Positions 9,286 through 18,785 of a stretch of 64,000 nucleotides of DNA are shown here, piece after piece. Where the stretch lies: assembly GCA_028821395.1 (NCBI GenBank), contig JAPPGP010000097.1, forward strand, positions 1-64,000, written 5' to 3'. This DNA comes from Defluviicoccus sp. (GTDB lineage Bacteria > Pseudomonadota > Alphaproteobacteria > MPNO01). Each line of letters starts with the position of its first letter. The stretch's first letter is position 1. The position numbers were made by a program, and so were the translations under genes. The notes below the pieces were generated by a model. The model had not been told where the DNA came from and did no database searches. It saw only the letters and a program-made list of their open reading frames with translations.

Positions 9286-9331
9286 TCGAGAGCCACCTGC
9301 AACCCCGGAAACCAGGGAAGGAGAACGAACC

Positions 9332-10339
9332 ATGGCATTGAGAAGAGTCGCATTGCTCGGCGCGGCGGCTTTGCTCGCGCTGTCTGCGGGCGCGGCCGTA
9401 GCGAAGGACAAGGTCACGCTGCAGCTCAAATGGGTCACCCAGGCCCAGTTCGCCGGCTATTTCGTCGCCAAGGACAAGGGCTTCTACGGCGATGTCGACC
9501 TCGACGTGTCGATCAACCCCGGCGGTCCGGACATCGCCCCGCCTCAGGTGATCGCCGGCGGCGGCGCCGACGTGATCATCGAATGGATGCCGGCGGCGCT
9601 GGCGGCGCGCGAGAAGGGCGTCGCGCTGGTCAACATCTCCCAGACCTTCGAGAAGTCCGGGATGATGCTGACCTGCCGGAAGGACAGCGGCGTCACCAGC
9701 CCCGACAAGTTCGCCGGGCAGACCCTCGGCGTCTGGTTCTTCGGCAACGAATACCCGTTCCTGAGCTGGATGGCCAAGCTCGGCCTTTCCACCAAGGGCG
9801 GGCCGAAGGGCGTGACCGTGCTCAAGCAGGGCTTTAACGTCGATCCGCTGCTGCAGAAGCAGGCCGCCTGTATCTCGACCATGACCTATAACGAGTACTG
9901 GCAGGTGGTCGACGCCGGCTACGCGCCCAAGGACCTCGTCGTGTTCAAATATGCGGACCAGGGCGTGCAGACCCTGGAGGACGGGCTCTACGCCCTGGAG
10001 AGCCGCCTCAAGGACGCGAAGTTCGTCGACCGCATGGCGCGTTTCGTCGCCGCGTCCAACCGCGGCTGGGCCTGGTCCCGGTCCAACCCCGACGCCGCGG
10101 CGTTGATCGTGCTCGACAACGACGAGACCGGCGCGCAGACCGAGAAGCACCAGAAGCGCATGATGGGCGAGATCATCAAGCTGCTGGGCACCAAGGAGCT
10201 CGGCAAGCTGGTCGAGGCCGATTACGAGCGCACGGTGCAGGTGCTGCTCGGCAGCGCCTCCACCCCGGTGATTTCGAAGAAGCCGGAGGGCGCCTGGACC
10301 CACGCCGTGTTCAACGCGGCCAAGGCCCACATGAAGTAG
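9332..10339 (+). CDS. ABC transporter substrate-binding protein, NMT1/THI5-like
   Basis: This 335-residue periplasmic binding protein starts with a Sec signal peptide (MALRRVALLGAAALLALSAGAAVA, hydrophobic core then AVA-KD cleavage). The mature start, TLQLKWVTQAQFAGYFVAKD, is the hallmark of the NMT1/THI5 superfamily, whose members bind thiamine-pyrimidine precursors, riboflavin or pyrimidines. The ATG at 9332 was chosen because it starts the signal peptide and follows AGGGAAGGAG. It lies 46 bases after the second permease and ends the operon; a strong terminator follows. The ligand is probably uracil, thymine or a dihydro derivative, inferred from its neighbours preTA and dihydropyrimidinase. 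Confidence 0.92.
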   Translation: MALRRVALLGAAALLALSAGAAVAKDKVTLQLKWVTQAQFAGYFVAKDKGFYGDVDLDVSINPGGPDIAPPQVIAGGGADVIIEWMPAALAAREKGVALVNISQTFEKSGMMLTCRKDSGVTSPDKFAGQTLGVWFFGNEYPFLSWMAKLGLSTKGGPKGVTVLKQGFNVDPLLQKQAACISTMTYNEYWQVVDAGYAPKDLVVFKYADQGVQTLEDGLYALESRLKDAKFVDRMARFVAASNRGWAWSRSNPDAAALIVLDNDETGAQTEKHQKRMMGEIIKLLGTKELGKLVEADYERTVQVLLGSASTPVISKKPEGAWTHAVFNAAKAHMK

Positions 10340-10357
10340 GCGGCGTCCCCCGGGTGA

Positions 10358-10387
10358 AGCCCCCTCCCGGCACCCCGGGAGGGGGCT
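10358..10387 (+). terminator. Rho-independent-type terminator after the pyrimidine transport operon
   Basis: A perfect 13-base-pair GC-rich stem, AGCCCCCTCCCGG at 10358-10370 and CCGGGAGGGGGCT at 10375-10387, closes a 4-base loop. It lies 19 bases after the binding-protein stop codon. The trailing sequence (CTTCGTTCG) is only moderately T-rich, so termination may be bidirectional: the convergent small membrane-protein gene ends at 10475. Confidence 0.8.
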
Positions 10388-10474
10388 CTTCGTTCGGGAC
10401 CGAATTCGTATGTCACAAAGCCCGGCAGGTTTGCGGAAGAACCCGCATAACGGGCTTCTCGGGATCGGGCATGG

Positions 10475-10660
10475 TCACTCGCCCGCGGCCGGAAGGCCGG
10501 GAGGGTCGTTCCGTCGCACGAAACCCTCGATCAGACCTTCCAGACGAGCCATGCGTTCTCTCAGGTCCCCGATGCTGGACATCATGCGCCACACGAATGC
10601 CAGATTGGCAATTCCTACGCCCGCCAGCGCAATGAAGGCCATTACGATCTCTGTGCTCAT
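10475..10660 (-). CDS. Small single-pass membrane protein with cytoplasmic helix
   Basis: This 61-residue product has one N-terminal hydrophobic helix (IVMAFIALAGVGIANLAFVW, residues 5-24). An amphipathic charged helix follows (SSIGDLRERMARLEGLIEG), then a polar tail. Short proteins of this shape, a membrane anchor plus a coiled-coil-like segment ending in a MARLEGLIEG-type motif, are common unannotated genes in alphaproteobacteria. No strong ribosome-binding site precedes the ATG at 10660. It lies downstream of the dihydropyrimidinase gene on the same strand with a 161-base gap, so it could be a separate unit. The function is unknown. Confidence 0.6.
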   Translation of the reverse strand: MSTEIVMAFIALAGVGIANLAFVWRMMSSIGDLRERMARLEGLIEGFVRRNDPPGLPAAGE

Positions 10661-10821
10661 GGTGAATGGAATGTACGCAACTTTCGGTAGAAAGTCACTC
10701 GGTGCCGGGCCGGGCTTCCGCGCGCGACCGTCGACGCGGCCCGCTTTGCCGGGTCGCCCGTACCCCGCTGTCTCCCCGGACCGGTTCCGGGGTGACAGCG
10801 GGGCGTAAAGCGAGGCGCGCC

Positions 10822-12328
<1,507 letters not shown>

Positions 12329-12431
12329 CACCACGCGCATGCGCCAGCACGGAGGCACGCGGAGCCGCGGCGGATTCTCTGGCGGGTCGAAGGCTCGCCG
12401 GCTATTGTCCGCTCCTCGAAGGAGTCGGGAC

Positions 12432-13301
12432 ATGACCACTGTCAGGGCCGGCCTGATCCAGTTCGCGCTCAACACCAGCACCGACGAGAGCCCCGAGGCG
12501 ATCAAGGCCAGGATGATCGAGGCGCATCTGCCGCTGATCGACGAGGCCGGCGAGAACGGGGTCCAAATCCTGTGCCTGCAGGAGGTCTTCAACCAGCCCT
12601 ATTTCTGCCCGAGCCAGGACGCGAAGTGGTACGAAGCGGTGGAGCGGATCCCCGACGGACCGACCACCCGGCTGATGCAGGACTATGCGAAAAGGCATTC
12701 CATGGTCATCGTGGTGCCGATCTACGAGGAGGAGCAGACCGGCGTCTACTACAACACCGCGGCGGTGATCGACGCCGACGGCAGCTATCTCGGCAAGTAC
12801 CGCAAGACGCACATCCCGCAGGTCGCCGGCTTCTACGAGAAGTTCTTCTTCAAGCCCGGCACGTCGGGCTGGCCGGTCTTCGACACCGCCTATTGCAGGC
12901 TCGGCGTCTATATCTGCTACGACCGGCATTTCCCGGAAGGCTGGCGCGCGCTGGCGCTCAACGGCGCCGAATACGTCGTCAACCCGTCGGCGACCGTGGC
13001 CGGGCTCAGCCAGTATCTGTGGAAGCTGGAGCAGCCGGCATCCGCCGTCGCCAACGGGGTCTTTGTCGGCGCCTGCAACCGGGTCGGGACCGAAGCGCCG
13101 TGGAATATCGGGCGGTTCTACGGATCGTCCTACATCGTCGATCCGCGCGGCGAGTTCCTGTGCGAGGCGAGCGAGGACAAGAACGAGCTGATCTGGGCCG
13201 ATATGGACATGGAGAAGGTGCGCGAGGTGCGCAATCTCTGGCAGTTCTTCCGCGACCGCCGGCCGGAGACCTACGGCATCGTCTCGAGCGGGGAATTCTG
13301 A
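12432..13301 (+). CDS. Beta-ureidopropionase / N-carbamoyl-beta-alanine amidase (nitrilase superfamily)
   Basis: Hydrolyses N-carbamoyl-beta-alanine to beta-alanine, CO2 and ammonia, the third step of the reductive pyrimidine route. It has 289 residues. The nitrilase catalytic triad is clear: Glu51 (LCLQEVF), Lys125 (GKYRKTHIP) and Cys162 (GVYICYDRHFPEG). The DRHFPEGWRALALNGAE context is typical of carbamoyl-amino-acid amidases. The start at 12432 is where homology begins (TTVRAGLIQFA). With PreTA and dihydropyrimidinase it completes conversion of uracil or thymine to beta-amino acids. No beta-alanine aminotransferase is seen in the window. Confidence 0.94.
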   Translation: MTTVRAGLIQFALNTSTDESPEAIKARMIEAHLPLIDEAGENGVQILCLQEVFNQPYFCPSQDAKWYEAVERIPDGPTTRLMQDYAKRHSMVIVVPIYEEEQTGVYYNTAAVIDADGSYLGKYRKTHIPQVAGFYEKFFFKPGTSGWPVFDTAYCRLGVYICYDRHFPEGWRALALNGAEYVVNPSATVAGLSQYLWKLEQPASAVANGVFVGACNRVGTEAPWNIGRFYGSSYIVDPRGEFLCEASEDKNELIWADMDMEKVREVRNLWQFFRDRRPETYGIVSSGEF

Positions 13302-13409
13302 CCCCGGCGCGGGCTTCACTTCCGGGGGCCGATCGCATACACACGCGGTCGCGCCTGGCCTATAGTCCGGCCACGCGACAAAGCCGCATGACGAACAGGG
13401 GATCGAGGC

Positions 13410-14624
<1,215 letters not shown>

Positions 14625-14626
14625 GC

Positions 14627-15850
14627 ATGGCGGGTCCCCTCAACGGGCTCCGGGTCCTCGATTTCAGCCGCATCCTGGCCGGCCCCTGGGCGGCCCAGAC
14701 GATGGCCGATCTCGGCGCCGAGGTGATCAAGATCGAGCGCCGCTTCACCGGCGACGACACCCGGCAATGGGGCCCGCCCTTCATTGCCGACGAGGACGGG
14801 CGCGAGATCCCGGACGCCGCCTATTTCCACTGCGCCAATAGGGGCAAGAAGTCGCTCACCCTCGACCTAGCGTCGGCCAGGGGGCAGGAGATCGTCCGCC
14901 GGCTGGCCGCGACCTCGGACGTCCTGGTCGAGAACTACAAGCGCGGCGGGCTCGCCCGCTATGGCCTCGGCTACGAGGATTTGCGCGCCGTCAACCCGGG
15001 TCTGATCTACTGCTCGATCACCGGCTTCGGCCAGACCGGGCCCTATGCCGACCGTGCCGGCTACGACTTCCTGATCCAGGCGATGGGCGGGCTGATGTCG
15101 ATCACCGGCGAGCGCGACGACCTGCCGGGCGGCGGGCCGCAGAAGGTGGGCGTCGCGGTCACCGACGTGCTGACCGGCCTCTACACCGCGATTGCGGCGC
15201 TCGCCGCGCTGCGCGAGCGCGAGGAGACCGGCCTCGGCAGGCATGTCGACATGGCGCTGTTCGACGTGGCGGTCGCGTCCACCGCCAACCAGGCGATGAA
15301 CTACCTGGTCTCCGGCGAGGCGCCGCGGCGGATGGGCAACGGGCATCCCAACGTGGTGCCGTACCAGTCCTTCGCCACCGCCGACGGCCATGTCGTGGTC
15401 GCGGTCGGCAACGACTCCCAGTTCTCCCGCTTTTGCGAGGCGGGTGGCCGGCCCGATCTCGGCCGGGACGAACGGTTCCGCAGCAATGCCGGGCGGGTCG
15501 AGCACCGCGACGCGCTGATCCCGGCGCTGTCGGAGATGATGCTGACGCGGACGCAGGCCGAGTGGATCGCCGCCCTCGAAGCCGTCGGCGTCCCCTGCGG
15601 GCCGATCAACGACCTCGGCCAGATCTTCGCCGACCCGCAGGCGATCGCCCGGGGGCTGCGCATCGAGCTGCCGCACAGCGAGGCGGGCAAATTGCCGGGC
15701 GTGGCCAACCCGATCCGCTATGTCGGTCAGCCGCACGACTATCCGGGCGGCGCGCCGGTCCTCGGCGAGCACACCGAACAGGTGCTCGCCGGCATCCTCG
15801 GCATGGACGAGGACGAGATCGCCGCGCTCAGGGAAGACGGGGTGGTTTGA
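14627..15850 (+). CDS. Family III CoA-transferase (CaiB/BaiF), probably glutarate-linked
   Basis: Transfers CoA between acyl-CoA and free carboxylates through a glutamyl/aspartyl anhydride. Its 407 residues begin with the family start NGLRVLDFSRILAGPWAAQ, followed by ADLGAEVIKIERR and YCSITGFGQTGPYADRAGYD. An Asp in the VDMALFD segment (residues 207-213) fits the catalytic residue. Pairing with gcdH, 2 bases apart, makes a succinyl-CoA:glutarate CoA-transferase role likely, as in the mammalian SUGCT/GCDH pair. The substrate is inferred from context, since sequence alone does not separate CaiB subfamilies. Confidence 0.88.
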   Translation: MAGPLNGLRVLDFSRILAGPWAAQTMADLGAEVIKIERRFTGDDTRQWGPPFIADEDGREIPDAAYFHCANRGKKSLTLDLASARGQEIVRRLAATSDVLVENYKRGGLARYGLGYEDLRAVNPGLIYCSITGFGQTGPYADRAGYDFLIQAMGGLMSITGERDDLPGGGPQKVGVAVTDVLTGLYTAIAALAALREREETGLGRHVDMALFDVAVASTANQAMNYLVSGEAPRRMGNGHPNVVPYQSFATADGHVVVAVGNDSQFSRFCEAGGRPDLGRDERFRSNAGRVEHRDALIPALSEMMLTRTQAEWIAALEAVGVPCGPINDLGQIFADPQAIARGLRIELPHSEAGKLPGVANPIRYVGQPHDYPGGAPVLGEHTEQVLAGILGMDEDEIAALREDGVV

Positions 15851-15878
15851 GCAGGGCTACCGACGCAGGTTCGCTGCT

Positions 15879-16190
15879 TCAGTTTGCGGCGGCGGACCGG
15901 GTGGGTAGACGACGGATCGCGGCGCCCGCCGCCTCATCCGCACGGGCCAGGTCGTATTGCGACTGAAGGTTGAGCCAGAACTGGGGGTCGGTGCCGAACC
16001 AGTGGCCGATCCGCAGGGCGGTGTCGCCGGTGACGGACCGCCTGCCGGCGATGATCTGCCCGACGCGGTTGGGTGGCACGGCGATCTGCCGGGCGAATTC
16101 GGTCGGGCCGATGCCCAGCTCTTTCAACTCTTCCCCGAGCACCTCGCCCGGATGGACCGCTCTCATCAACATGCGGGCGTCTCCGTTCAT
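15879..16190 (-). CDS. higA: HigA-family antitoxin (XRE), orphan
   Basis: This 103-residue DNA-binding antitoxin has the HigA start HPGEVLGEELKELGIGPTEFA. An XRE helix-turn-helix follows (IAVPPNRVGQIIAGRRSVTG), then the conserved GTDPQFWLNLQSQYDLA. HigA normally neutralises the mRNA-cleaving toxin HigB and represses the higBA promoter. Here the ATG at 16190 overlaps by four bases (ATGA) the stop of a short open segment encoding the last residues of a HigB. The rest of the toxin gene is missing, replaced by the end of the metF-like gene. It is therefore an antitoxin left after toxin loss, possibly still a regulator. Confidence 0.9.
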   Translation of the reverse strand: MNGDARMLMRAVHPGEVLGEELKELGIGPTEFARQIAVPPNRVGQIIAGRRSVTGDTALRIGHWFGTDPQFWLNLQSQYDLARADEAAGAAIRRLPTRSAAAN

Positions 16191-16254
16191 CCGTGGTAGT
16201 CCACGATCTCGACGTTGTGCGGCCCCGACCGGCCTTCCGGCAACTCCGTCCTAC
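16187..16254 (-). pseudogene. higB: HigB toxin C-terminal remnant
   Basis: Immediately upstream of higA, in the HigB-expected frame, about 20 codons encode ELPEGRSGPHNVEIVDYHG and then TGA. NVEIVDYH matches the usual end of HigB toxins (an AYDVEIVDYH-type tail). The stop overlaps the higA ATG as ATGA, as in intact higBA pairs. Upstream, the frame runs directly into the 3' end of the metF-like gene, which stops at 16251-16253, so the catalytic RelE-like part is gone. This is a fragment too short for ordinary gene calling; identification rests on one conserved tail and the operon geometry. Confidence 0.65.
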
Positions 16255-17192
16255 ACCGCCGCGGCGCGCTTTTCCAGCACGCCCGACTCGCGGATCGCCA
16301 CGGGGATCGCCGACAGCCCGACCGGGGCCATCAGGTGGACGCCCGACACCCCCCTCACCTCCGCGAGTTCGCGGATCAGCTCGGCGCAGATGGCGATCCC
16401 CTCCTCCTTCGGGTCGGTCGCCCGGTCGAGGCGGTCTATGACCGCATCCGGGATCTGTACGCCCCACAGGTTGTCGCGCATCCAGCGCGCCGAGCGCGCC
16501 GAGGCGATCGGGCCGATGCCGATCAGCAGGAACGCCCGGTCGGTGATCCCGGCCTCCTCCAGCGCGCGGGCGTAGCGCCGGACCAGATCGATGTCCCAGC
16601 AGAGCTGGGTCTGCACGAAGCCGGCGCCGGCCTCGATCTTGCGCGCCAGCCCGGTGGGCCGCCAGCCGGGCTCCGGATCGGTCGGGGTGTCGGCGGCGCC
16701 GATGAAGAGCTTGGGCGCAGTCGCGATCTCGCGCCCCGAGGCCAGCGCCTCGCCGGCGCGCATCTTGGCGGCGAGCTGGATCAGGTCGCGGCTGTCGACG
16801 TCGAACACCGACTTGGGCGGCGGGATCTCGGCCGGGTCGGGCGCGTCGCCGCGCAGGATCAGCACGTTGCGCACGCCGATCGCCGAGGCGCCCAAGAGGT
16901 CGGCCTGGAGCGCGATCCGGTTGCGGTCGCGGCAGGTGAACTGGAGGATCGGCTCGATCCCGGCGCCGGCGAGGATGGCGGCGCCGGCAAGCGCCGACAT
17001 GTGGACCATCGCGCGCGGCCCGTCGGTGACGTTGAGCGCATCGACCAGGCCGCGAAACGGCTCGGCCGCTTCCAGCAGCTCGTCGGGCGCACCCGAGGCC
17101 GGCGGGACGAGCTCGGCGGTGATCGCGAACTCGCCGTTCAGCAGGGTGCGCGCGAACCCCGATTCCGCGGTCGTTTCGTAGGACAGCAACAT
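16251..17192 (-). CDS. Methylenetetrahydrofolate reductase-like protein (MetF family)
   Basis: This 313-residue TIM-barrel flavoprotein of the MetF superfamily has the N-terminal NGEFAITAELVPPASG (the catalytic Glu region), ALNVTDGPRAMVHMSALAGA, EPILQFTCRDRNRIALQADLLG and VLILRGDAP. All match the folate-dependent oxidoreductase fold. It lacks the vitamin-B12 domains of MetH. The ATG at 17192 was chosen because GGGGGTGA, which includes the upstream stop, lies just before it; a longer frame begins inside the neighbour. It is coupled to the HTH-methyltransferase gene, which stops at 17197. It probably reduces methylene-THF or a related one-carbon folate, but paralogues in degradation gene clusters vary. 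Confidence 0.85.
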   Translation of the reverse strand: MLLSYETTAESGFARTLLNGEFAITAELVPPASGAPDELLEAAEPFRGLVDALNVTDGPRAMVHMSALAGAAILAGAGIEPILQFTCRDRNRIALQADLLGASAIGVRNVLILRGDAPDPAEIPPPKSVFDVDSRDLIQLAAKMRAGEALASGREIATAPKLFIGAADTPTDPEPGWRPTGLARKIEAGAGFVQTQLCWDIDLVRRYARALEEAGITDRAFLLIGIGPIASARSARWMRDNLWGVQIPDAVIDRLDRATDPKEEGIAICAELIRELAEVRGVSGVHLMAPVGLSAIPVAIRESGVLEKRAAAV

Positions 17193-17196
17193 CGCT

Positions 17197-18570
17197 TCAC
17201 CCCCTGCGCCGGGAGACGACATAGGATTCGTCGTAGAACCAGAGCCCGCCATGCCGGTTCAGCACCTCCCTTGTGGCGTCGAGATAGCCGCCCTCGGCGA
17301 TCACGTCCTCGAGGCGCTCGTCCTCGATTTGGGCGACATAGATGGCGGCGTTCCAGGCCGCGAACAGGGTGGAGGTGCCGATGCTCTGCCCGCCGACCTC
17401 GCTCGGCAGGGTGTGCATGTCGTAGCGGAAGATCGAGCGCTTGTCGGAATAGGCGTTGAAGTTGAGGTCGCGGCCGTCGCGGCCGAGCGCCTCCTTGAGC
17501 GCCTTCAGGAGCTCGTGCCGGTTGGTGCGGAACGGGTCCTCGCCGGGCCACACCTTGCGGACGATGTCGAGCCCGGGATCGCCGCCGCGGGAGTGGATGC
17601 CCAGGAGCCGCCCGCCGGAAGCGAGGCTGCGGGCGAGCGGGGCTAGCACCTTCTCTGCCTTGAACGAGACCGGCATGCGCGCGCGGTAGGGCTGCGAGGC
17701 GATCACCAGATCGTACTCCGCCTTCACCGCGCCCGGACGCGGGATCACCTGGTCGAGCAGGAATTTGTGGTCCTCGCGGTAGACCACCAGCACCGAGGGG
17801 CGGACATAGAGCGGGTTGCCGGTCTTTTCCGAGGGCCTGACCTGCCAGGTCTCGGCGAGCCGGGGCTGGAGGCCGGCGATCTGCTCGTGGAACTCGTGCG
17901 AGGAATCGCCTTCGAGCGCCACCTCGATCCAGTTCAGCGCCGCCGCCGCCTCCATCGAGCGCGGCATCAGCCAGGGCGCCTCGGTGTAGTAGAGGTTGGT
18001 CAGCACCAGCACCGTCGCCGGGTGCTCGTGGAACCGGTCGGGCATGCGCTCCAGCCCGAGGCGCACGTCCTCGAGGCTGATCTCCTTGCCGACGATGTAG
18101 AACGGCAGCGTGCGGAAGCGCCGGTGCATCTGCCGCATCACCCCGGTCAGCACCGTGCCGTCGCCCATGCCGGCGTCGAACACGCGCAGCGCCGGCGGCT
18201 GGGGGTGGACATGGGCGAGCTCCATGCCGGCGCGCTCGGCGACCACCCATTTCTCCGAACAGGTGTTGACGAAGGCGAGGTATTTCTGCCGGTTGTCGTA
18301 GAACCGGAAGGGAGTCCGGGGGCCGTTCTCGGGCGCGGGTTCGACGGGTTGCGGGGCCGGGGCCGGCTCGGGCCTGCCGGGCGCCCGGCCGTTCTCGTCG
18401 AGGAAGCGGCGCACCCGGTCGACGGTCGCGGTGGTCACCCCCTTGCCGCCGCGCAGCCGGCCGACGAACTTGCCGTCATTGACGACGATCCGCCCGAAGG
18501 TCGTCTCGGCGATGCCGGCGTCGCGGCAATAGCTCTCGATCTCGCCGACCAGCGCGTCCTGGGCGTCCAT
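17197..18570 (-). CDS. HTH-like domain fused to a SAM-dependent methyltransferase
   Basis: This 457-residue protein has two parts. Residues 10-60 (for example AETTFGRIVVNDGKFVGRL, then GVTTATVDRVRRFLDENG) resemble the short DNA-binding domains found at the N-terminus of alphaproteobacterial regulators. A Pro/Glu-rich linker (about 63-84) follows. The rest carries a class I methyltransferase-like motif, VFDAGMGDG (residues 130-138), and later YDLVIASQPYRA and SGGRLLGIHSRGG. The ATG at 18570 has GGAGG seven bases upstream; an earlier in-frame ATG lacks this. The MetF-like gene follows at once. The TGGGA boxes upstream may be its own operator. The methylated substrate is unknown. Confidence 0.75.
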   Translation of the reverse strand: MDAQDALVGEIESYCRDAGIAETTFGRIVVNDGKFVGRLRGGKGVTTATVDRVRRFLDENGRAPGRPEPAPAPQPVEPAPENGPRTPFRFYDNRQKYLAFVNTCSEKWVVAERAGMELAHVHPQPPALRVFDAGMGDGTVLTGVMRQMHRRFRTLPFYIVGKEISLEDVRLGLERMPDRFHEHPATVLVLTNLYYTEAPWLMPRSMEAAAALNWIEVALEGDSSHEFHEQIAGLQPRLAETWQVRPSEKTGNPLYVRPSVLVVYREDHKFLLDQVIPRPGAVKAEYDLVIASQPYRARMPVSFKAEKVLAPLARSLASGGRLLGIHSRGGDPGLDIVRKVWPGEDPFRTNRHELLKALKEALGRDGRDLNFNAYSDKRSIFRYDMHTLPSEVGGQSIGTSTLFAAWNAAIYVAQIEDERLEDVIAEGGYLDATREVLNRHGGLWFYDESYVVSRRRG

Positions 18571-18602
18571 GGGCGAGCCTCCGTGCTCGATGGCGCCGGC
18601 CT

Positions 18603-18631
18603 TCGGTATCGCGGCCATGCAGCCCTGTCAA
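18603..18631 (-). promoter_or_regulatory. Candidate sigma70-type promoter for the HTH-methyltransferase/metF operon
   Basis: On the minus strand TTGACA (complement of 18626-18631) is followed after exactly 17 bases by TACCGA (complement of 18603-18608). The first hexamer is consensus and the second is weak, as is common in GC-rich alphaproteobacteria. Transcription would start near 18596, about 25 bases before the ATG at 18570. The nearest TGGGA box ends just upstream of the -35 element. Confidence 0.45.
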
Positions 18632-18639
18632 AGGGTTTT

Positions 18640-18751
18640 TCCCATTCGAGATCTCGCAGCAAAAAGTGGGATTTATCCCATAACACGGCGGAGAATCGTG
18701 GGAAAGCGCGCGGAGATTGCATGGGACCGATCCCACGATCGCACAGTGGGA
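18640..18751. promoter_or_regulatory. Array of seven TGGGA boxes (candidate operator cluster)
   Basis: Seven copies of TGGGA or its complement fall within 112 bases: 18640-18644 (-), 18667-18671 (+), 18676-18680 (-), 18699-18703 (+), 18722-18726 (+), 18731-18735 (-) and 18747-18751 (+). Two pairs form palindromes, TGGGAT-TT-ATCCCA at 18667-18680 and TGGGA-CCGA-TCCCA at 18722-18735, whose box centres are nine bases apart in both. The palindromes lie 55 bases apart, about five helical turns. The array is directly upstream of the candidate promoter for the HTH-methyltransferase gene. A cooperative DNA-binding protein is implied. Confidence 0.65.
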
Positions 18752-18785
18752 CGACATCGGGCCGTCGCCGGCCTCGACCGCGGCT

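Noticed and set aside
15934-16467. A minus-strand frame covering the higB remnant and the metF 3' end, considered as an intact toxin
   Set aside because: Its frame is not the one encoding the VEIVDYH tail, and it has no RelE/HigB-like pattern; only the short C-terminal fragment in another frame fits HigB.
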